Assembly: GCA_022575985.1 (NCBI GenBank)
Contig: JAKSXM010000145.1
Location: 294,448 to 358,447 of the forward strand
Length of the DNA: 64,000 nt
Reading direction: 5' to 3'
Origin: Anagrus nilaparvatae
Lineage: Eukaryota > Arthropoda > Insecta > Hymenoptera > Mymaridae
Position numbers and translations under genes: made by a program. A model generated the notes under the pieces. It worked only from the letters and a program-made list of their open reading frames with translations. It ran no database searches and was not told the origin of the DNA. Of the stretch, positions 57,000 through 64,000 are shown one piece after another. How positions within the stretch are numbered: the first letter of the stretch is position 1; each line of letters starts with the position of its first letter.

Positions 57000-58115
57000 A
57001 AAAAAAATTTATGTAAATTTGAGTAAATACATAAAATAAATTGATAAATAATTTTCTTATCTTTAATCTATTGTAAACTATAGTTTATTATAAAATAAAA
57101 TGTACATTTAAGAAAAAAAATTTTAGAGTTTTTATTAAAAATCTAAAAAAAAGTTGATTTGAGAAGAGTATTTTAAATATGGCTTTTATATTAATTTTTA
57201 TTCTTAATTTTAACGGAGGGTACTTAGATATTTTCTCAACATATTAAAGTCATCCATAACTATAGATTGTAATTTAAGACCCAAATTTTCTGAATATATT
57301 TGATTTTCGTTATTTAATCCAATAATTTTTTGTAAAAAGGGGGTTTTTTGTGTGTTTTAAGGGTGTTTAAACTATTTTCTGTCACTGGAATCCTCATTTT
57401 CGGGTTAAGCGACACCGAAAACATTTGAGGAAGTATAAACAACGTATTTTGAAAAGAATTTTAGTCATTCACGCCAATTAACGGTGTTAACCAGTCGCTT
57501 CAGAGCTACCCTGGGTTCGTTCGACCCCTAAAACGTTCTTAAATCAGCTGAAAATTGGTATGGAATCATTTATAACCTATTTCTCAACATACTTCAAAAA
57601 GAACATTTTTGGAACACTTTTTTTTGTAAATTACCCTAATACCCAGCCGTCATCTGTAGTAAACATGTTCCTTGCATTTAGGTTGTGCTTTACAAACACA
57701 AGCCGGTTATAAATTTTTATTTTAATTATGTTACATTGTGCATAATAAGTCCAAGTGACAGATCCACTGAAAAATTTTCAAGTAAAAATCTGTAAAAAGT
57801 AAATTCAACTCAGATAATTTTTATTGAAGAGAATCTATTTTTACTTTTTTATATTATTGACATCAGTGAAACATGATTATTTAAACTCATACAAACAAGT
57901 AAATATTATGAATATATTTAAGTATCTAAAATGAAAAAAAAGTTTGGTAATTTTTGTATTTTTTGGTGACAAAAATTTTGAGAAATAAATTCAAAAAAAT
58001 TAATTATTTAAAGATATCGAAAAAAACGATACTTCTAGATATTAGTACTTTCATGGAAAAAATGAGGTACTAGGTACATCCAAATTAAAAAAAAAATGTA
58101 CCACGAAATTTTTTG
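57000..58115. other. AT-rich noncoding stretch with an AACCGG-family end
   Basis: 57659-57720 (gtaaacatgttccttgcatt, then aagccggttataaattttta) is an inverse terminus of the AACCGG family. The moderately complex 57360-57650 stretch to its left may be its interior, but does not match the other copies clearly. No gene is seen. Confidence 0.45.
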
Positions 58116-58121
58116 GTAATA

Positions 58122-59063
58122 TATATGTTACGGGTAAAGTCCGATCTCTGGATAGTTCTAGGTCTATCCGGATAAACCTAGGACTATCCAAGCGGAGTTG
58201 GATAAAGTCCGATTCTTGATTTTTTTCGTCTTTTTTGTTCAACTTTATCCGGCATTGCTTGGATAGTCCTAGGATTATCCAAGAGGCTTGGATAAAGTCC
58301 GATTCGTAAAAAATGTGAACAAAAAAAAAAAAAATTATTTCACCATATTATTTTTTTATTTTATTTGTCATAATTTTATACTCAAATAATTTTTTGATTT
58401 AGTCAAATTAAATAATTCTATAAAGCAACTTTATTTTGAAGAAACTCAATTTCAGAAAAATGAACTTCAAACTCTCCAGCCTATGAACGTGACAACTGAA
58501 AATATTTGTAAAAACTGTCTTAATAACTGAAATATTAATAATAAATTTAATAACTATCCACTGAAAAGAAAACTTTACGCCAACTTGCAATAATGGCATC
58601 TAAAGGTGTAACTGCAAACAAGGTTGCAAAACTAATAAATGCAAGTGCAAATCAAATGGACTCAAATGCAACTCAAAATGTCACAGCAGTTTGTCTTGTA
58701 TAAATAAATAAAAATAAATTTATATATTGTAGCTAAAATTTTGTATTTTGTATTTTTTTTATATTTAATTTGACTAAATCAAAAAATTATTTGAGTATAA
58801 AATTGTGACAAATAAAATAAAAAAATAATACGGTGAAATAAAATAATAAAAATAATTTTTTTTTGTTCACATTTTTTACGAATCGGACTTTATCCAAGCC
58901 TCTTGGATAATCCTAGGACTATCCAAGCGGTGCCGGATAAAGTTGAACAAAAAAGATGAAAAAATTCAAGAATCGGACTTTATCCAACTCCGCTTGGATA
59001 GTCCTAGGTTTATCCGGATAGACCTAAGACTATCCAGAGATCGGACTCTACCCGTAACATATA
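58122..59063. mobile_element. Foldback element with palindromic CCTAGG sub-repeats, 942 bp
   Basis: Arms of about 290 bp (58122-58410 and 58766-59063) start tatatgttacgggta. Each arm holds several copies of tggatagtcctaggattatcc-type motifs, themselves near-palindromes centred on CCTAGG, plus aaagtccgat blocks. The loop (58411-58765) is not repetitive. It includes a 36-codon frame, 58592-58702, starting MASKGVTANKVAKLINASAN, of unknown origin. The arms are still close to identical, suggesting recent origin or gene conversion. Confidence 0.88.
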
Positions 59064-59069
59064 CACAAA

Positions 59070-59900
59070 GGGGGAAATATTTAAATACTGTAAAAGATTT
59101 ATATTTTCAATATAATGAAAAAGATAAATGATAAAAATTTAAAGAAAATTATTCTTCATAAATCAATATCATTTTTTATAAATAATTAGATCAACCTAAT
59201 CAAACAATAACGTACATTATAAATATAATAATACTTATGTATTTGTTCAGTTTATACATAATATGTATTATAATAAACAGTTATGTTCGTGGGTGTTGTT
59301 ATATATAATACAATGTAATAACATATATAAAACAAGGATACACAAGAAAAAATTGAACTTGAAATTTTTTTAAAAAAAAGTATAAAGTATGTAAAGGACA
59401 TAACCTACAGAAAATCGTAAATCTAAATAATTGACAGTTAGTATTCAAGAAGGACGTTATAGTTACATTTTATATATTATGTATAAAAAAAATCTTTATA
59501 GAAAATTGTTTTTGCATCCTTATAGACATTCAATTTGTAACACTAAAAGAAAACTTTTGAATTCTGTATAAAAGTACAGTTTCAATACACATGCTCTTCA
59601 AAATAACAAAATAAATAAATGGCAGAAACATTGTAAATACAATTCGATAATCATTACAGATTTTATTTTTTTTTCTTCCTTGCTTTCTTTATTGACAAAC
59701 TCATGTTTATAAATATTGAGAAAATGTATGTTATTTCATACCTTTTGTTTTTATTTTTTTTTTATAATTTTTGTATTAGCATCTGTAGAAAAGAATTTTA
59801 CTTTTTATTTACTATATATTTATTCACTGTATCTAGAATTTCATTAATATGCAAGAATCTTTTATGCATCTTTTATAGAAAACCAGTAATTGTAAAATTC
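59070..59900. other. AT-rich noncoding stretch, no gene seen
   Basis: The plus-strand frame at 59703-59978 is Phe/Tyr/Ile-rich low complexity and runs into a repeat. It is not called. Confidence 0.45.
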
Positions 59901-59907
59901 TTTTTCT

Positions 59908-60118
59908 TGTTAGTGTCCAGAAAGTGCGTGTTTTCTGGCCGCTGCGCAATTCGAAAAAACGCATTTTCTCGACACTGAGCAAGAAAAATTATGTTTTGTC
60001 CTTGGCCACAAAAAAAGGATGCCCCAAATCGCAGTTTACCATCCTCGGCTTCGCCTCGGACGGTAATTTACGTGCGATTTGGGCCATTCTTTACTTTTGT
60101 GGCCATGGGTAAAAATAT
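59908..60118 (+). repeat. Interspersed foldback repeat family A, copy 3 (best preserved)
   Basis: The internal hairpin spans about 59997-60108: ttggccacaaaaaaaggatg pairs with cattctttacttttgtggcc, and caaatcgcagtttaccatcc pairs with ggacggtaatttacgtgcga, around a cggcttcgcctcgg apex. Related copies lie at 1921 and 16494, in the same orientation. Confidence 0.75.
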
Positions 60119-60119
60119 A

Positions 60120-61250
60120 CTATTACACTCTTTGGCGCCAGTTAATGATTTGAAAAATATATATGAATTGCTCCAAGCAAAACCAGCACTGCATACTATA
60201 GAAAATGTCAAGATTTAATAAATATTTTGTCATTAATATAAATTTTTGTGCCATAAAAATTTTAACATTAGTTTTACTGGTAATTTATTTTGTTTTTTCA
60301 CAAAATTTTTTCTTAAAAATATTATTCCTTTTTTTTTTTTTATAACTTTTAGTCTTAGGTCTCATTTCACACTTGCTTCCGAATTTTGTTTATTTTAACT
60401 AATATTGGTGTATTAGTAAAGAAGCGAGTCATATTGGAGCTTTTGGAAGGGGGGCTTTATTTTTCTTTTAGTTTTCAACTTTTGAATTCTCAAATATATT
60501 ACCAGAACACTAATTTTTTTATTTTTTTGGCTACAATAGTTCTAATTTTTAACATTAAAAGGTTTTTCGGATAAAAATTTTTGAATTCGAATAATATTGC
60601 CAAAAAATTATAAGAAGTTAAACTTAAGAAGCAGTGCTGTTTTATCGCAGAATAAGTCATATTGAACCTTACTTTGACTTAGCTATCGTAAAGTTTTTGA
60701 GATTTTAAATTTTTATTTTTGTAAACGCTTTTACCGAAAACGGCCCCATTTCTAATAATAGGAACTTTTAGGTTATGTTTTTCGGGATTTCCAAAATTTT
60801 TATTGATTGCTTATGTTTTTTGGCTCGCTGAACACGAGTTAGTTGTCCACAATAGAAAATATTGAAATTTCTACCAGAAAATACATTTTATAATAGCTCC
60901 AGATATGAAAAATAAATTTTTGATGCTCACACGCCTACTGCCATAATTAATTTTTTGGTAGTTTGAATCCTACAAAATACAAAAAAATGTGAACACGAAA
61001 TCGGCGATGGTTGCTAAAAAGATTTTTCCACTAGTATGTCAAAAATCGCGTTTTTATTTCTGATATACCCAAAATTTTCAAAATAACTTTTTTGGTAAAT
61101 AAAATTTGAAAAAACAGATTCAATTTTTAAATTACGAAGGAAAAACAAATCGTGAAGAAAAAAAAACTTTTCCTTTCACAATAAAAATTAACTCACATAT
61201 CGTCAATTTATGATTTTGCTCAAATTGTCCCCCCTTTGAACTATTCTAGC
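60120..61250. other. Noncoding stretch with diverged dispersed repeat, copy 2
   Basis: About 60725-60842 (cgcttttaccgaaaacggcccc through aggttatgtttttcgggat to cgctgaacacgag) resembles 19120-19245. No gene is recognised. Confidence 0.45.
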
Positions 61251-61259
61251 CGTATATAT

Positions 61260-61490
61260 TAGGGGTGTAAGATTACCCGGAAGTCGGGTCGAGTACCCGA
61301 AATTTAGGGTTTTTTGCTTCGAATTGGGTCGAATTTGGGATATCCAAGAAAGGTTTCGATTCGAAAATGCAAGTTCAGACCTTTTTCGGGAAGTTTCGGA
61401 CTTCCCATAAAATCTGACTTGCAAAAATTTGACAAGAAAGACCGAAATTTCGGATACCCGACCCGACTTTCGGGTAACCGCACACCCCTA
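61260..61490. mobile_element. hAT-like MITE, 231 bp, 8 bp target-site duplication
   Basis: The ends TAGGGGTG and CACCCCTA extend inward as taccCGgaagtcgggtcg and its inverse cgacccgactttcgggta. The 8-mer GTATATAT flanks both sides (61252-61259 and 61491-61498). The 8 bp duplication and the (T/C)AGGGGTG start fit hAT. The two open frames across it are palindrome by-products. Confidence 0.85.
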
Positions 61491-61923
61491 GTATATATAT
61501 AATTACAAAATATGGCAAAATTTAAAATAAAATTTAGACGACATAATTTTTACGATGCATTAATTGCATCGGCTTATGAGAAAATCCACCAAAAGATTGC
61601 CCTTAAGTGTTCAACCTATTAAAAAAAAAAAATTTTCACGCACACCTTGCTAATACATTTTTTTGTGTTCTTTAGATCATATATAGTCACGAAAAGGTGA
61701 TGAACAGAAAAAATGTTGCGTGTACAATAGTTTTTTTTCAGTTGGAAGGTTCAAAATCACGTTTTTTCTATATTTGAAAAAAACCAATTTTTGAAAGTTT
61801 TTTTTAATCAACTAAAATCATTATAAACGATAAATTTATGTTTTTTCACTTGTATTGTACTAATAAATTACTAAAAAAAAGCATTTTTCTAAACAAATGA
61901 TACAAATTTTTAATTGTTAGCGT

Positions 61924-64000
61924 CTTAAGTGGGCTCAAAACTTAAAAAAAGGGTTTTTAAAAATAAAGATTGCTTAATTAGGTTTTACAACTTTTTTAAG
62001 TGGACACGCAAAAAAAAGAATAGTAAAATTAACCTATACAAATGTAGTAAAAACAAATTAATATAGATTGATAAATATAACCAAAAAATGAGTAAATTTT
62101 ACTAAAAAAATTGAGGTTTTAGTTTTATAAACAAATCTTATTAGTAAATTTTACTAATAATTTATAGTGACTTTTAACCAAACTGAATATAGTAAACAAC
62201 ATCGTAATTTTAGTTATATTTACTAATTTTTTGTATGCGTGGAATTATTTTTAAAAGGTAATAATAAAAAGTTAAATAAAATAAAATTTATTAATTATGA
62301 GCTTTAGAAATCACCTAAAACAGCTGAATACAACTCCAAAGCTAAATTAACCAATTTTGGATCATTTTTAAAATAACAAAATCAGTCTTGTTTTTAATGA
62401 TTTTCATTATTTCTAATTTTTTACAGTTTTTTTTATTATTTACTTTAATTTTACATATTTTGAAATGTTATTTTTCCGTTGAAAATAATTTGTCTTTTAA
62501 TTTTCAAAGTCTTAGAGCAGTTCAAATGTTAAATATTGGGTTTTTTAAAAATTCATAAAATTGGGAATTTCCTAGCAGATTCAAATGATGTTATAAACTG
62601 GACTAAAAGACGTATATTACTTAGTACTTTTTCCCGTAAAATTCGAACTCACTATTTATTTTAACATTTTACTACGATTTACAGGAGAAAAATTCCTTTT
62701 TTTTAGTTTTTTTAGGGGTACCAATTATGAGGGGACCAATTTTTAAAAGTTTCGCAGTCTTCAAGAAAAAATTTTCTGAATAATATTTGCAATTTTTACT
62801 TATATATTTTTTCCTCAGGAATTCGATGAAACCACTAGTTTTTTCATCTGGGGTTTTCCTTAGCCTTAAAATCTTATGTTTCTGTTTTTACTGGTTTTGT
62901 CCACTCTTATATATTTTGCATTAGTAGCCCATTTGAGCCTAAAGAGTTTTAAGTATTTAAAATTATTTTTAATAAATAAATAGACAGGAAAAAACTGCTC
63001 AGTGAAATTGTTTCGATTTCTGATAAAAATTCACTGACTTATAATATTTATCAATTATTGGACTTCAAATAACGCGAAATTGAGATTATAGGAGAATTAT
63101 TGCAAAATATTTAATTAACGATAACTCGTGTATTAAAAAAACAAAAGGATTTAGCCTTTTTATCGAGTAGTTTTTCCCTGAATATTTATTTATTAAAAAT
63201 AATTTTAAATATTTCAAACCCTTTAAGCTCAAATGGGCTCCCAATGCAAAATATATAAGACTGGACAAAACCAGTAAAAATAGAAACATAAGATTTTACG
63301 GCTAAGGAAAACCCCAGATGAAAAAACTAGTGGTTTCATCGAATTTCTGAGGAAAAAATATATAAATAACTCCTGCAAACACTATTCAGAAAATTTTTTC
63401 TTGAAGACTGCGAAACTTTTAAAAATTGGTCCCCTTATAATTGGTACCCTAAAAAACTAAAGAAAAGGAATTTTTCTCCTATAAATCGTAGTAAAATGTT
63501 AAAATAAATAGTGAGTTCGAATTTTACGGGAAAAAGTACTAAGTAATATACGCCTTTTAGTCCAATTTATAACATCATTTTAATCTGCTAGAAAATTCCC
63601 AATTTTATGAATTTTTAAAAAACCCAATATTTAACATTTGAACTGCTCTAAGACGTTGAAAATTAAAAGAAAAATTATTTTCAACAAAAAAATAACATTT
63701 CAAAATATGAAAAATTAAAGTAAATAATAAAAAAACCTGTAAAAAATTAGAAATAATGAAAATCATTAAAAACAAGACTGATTTTGTTATTTTAAAAATG
63801 ATCCAAAATTGGTTAATTTAGCTTTGGAATTGTTTTCAGCTGTTTTAGGTGATTTCTAAAGCTCATAATTAATAAATTTTATTTTATTTAACTTTTTATT
63901 ATTACCTTTTAATAATAATTCCACTTAAAAAAGTTGTAAAAGCTAAATAAGCGATCTTTATTTTTAAAAACCCTTTTTTTAAGTTTTGAGCCCCCTTAAG
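61924..64000. mobile_element. Foldback of more than 2 kb, right edge at the window end
   Basis: The left arm starts cttaagtgggctcaaaactt (61924). The window ends with the inverse aagttttgagcccccttaag. Pairing is continuous over about 830 bp per arm once a 235 bp insertion in the left arm is removed; the loop is about 63003-63165. The outermost bases already match at 64000, so the true end may lie beyond the window. It is noncoding apart from low-complexity frames. Confidence 0.88.
62005..62239. mobile_element. 235 bp element nested in the left arm of the large foldback
   Basis: The right arm gives the empty site (the inverse of ttaagtggaattatt). In the left arm TGGA is present on both sides of the insert (62001-62004 and 62240-62243). 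Insert ends are cacgcaaaaaaaagaatagt and the inverse of ttactaattttttgtatgcg, giving imperfect terminal inverted repeats. The interior is repetitive in gtaaattttacta motifs. Confidence 0.82.

Noticed and set aside
57480..57540. Possible tRNA gene around gggttcgttcgacccc
   Set aside because: There is no A box or acceptor stem at the right distance. The T-arm-like sequence has the wrong loop. No tRNA could be supported anywhere in the window.
58051..59131. The near-identical frames at 58051-58242 (minus) and 58943-59131 (plus) as paralogous genes
   Set aside because: They are the two arms of one inverted repeat translated on opposite strands.
61203..61502. Frames of 73 and 62 codons on opposite strands as overlapping genes
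   Set aside because: Both are translations of the hAT-like MITE inverted repeats.

Overview
This is an AT-rich nuclear window (roughly three quarters A+T by eye), and it is eukaryotic, almost certainly from an insect. The signs are 55-72 bp introns with GT..AG ends, a TATA plus TCAGT-type core promoter, mariner, CR1/Jockey- and R1-like LINEs, piggyBac-like and hAT-like short elements, a histidine acid phosphatase relic and an arylsulfatase B gene. The order cannot be fixed from the sequence. A very AT-rich hymenopteran (for example a braconid) or a hemipteran would both fit. Nothing prokaryotic is present.

Three genes look intact. (1) An arylsulfatase B-type sulfatase on the minus strand (31757-37720, 8 exons, 584 residues by my assembly) has every catalytic residue I could check. 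(2) A single-exon gene on the minus strand (20890-21681) encodes a 263-residue secreted protein of unknown family and has a good core promoter. (3) A four-exon plus-strand gene (52663-55405) encodes a small, cysteine-containing secreted protein of unknown family. All its introns are phase 0, and an in-frame alternative donor could remove four of its six cysteines.

Four relics are informative: a decayed Mutator-like transposase with a FLYWCH-type zinc finger (about 910-1640, minus), a broken histidine acid phosphatase gene (3235-6259, plus), a mariner 5' end (29002-29345), and a heavily mutated, intronless, N-terminally incomplete copy of the RNA polymerase III largest subunit (41300-42635, plus). 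LINE material lies at 2350-2760, 10020-11910, 22720-24480 and 26866-27170, probably also at 47900-48150. A copia-type tail may lie at 15240-15390.

The rest is mostly noncoding AT-rich DNA studded with inverted-repeat (foldback) elements. I count at least sixteen, nine or more of them between 49.7 and 64.0 kb. They include a 2 kb Ginger-like element with its integrase tail and a nested second element (49690-51654), a foldback of more than 2 kb running off the right edge with a 235 bp element nested in one arm (61924-64000), and a 1.68 kb palindrome that makes up almost all of one sulfatase intron. The genes do not form a pathway. They are separate insect loci in a transposon-rich region, although two of them (and the acid phosphatase relic) concern secreted proteins. 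Exon coordinates come from reading splice sites by eye; identities come from motif recognition, not from a database search.
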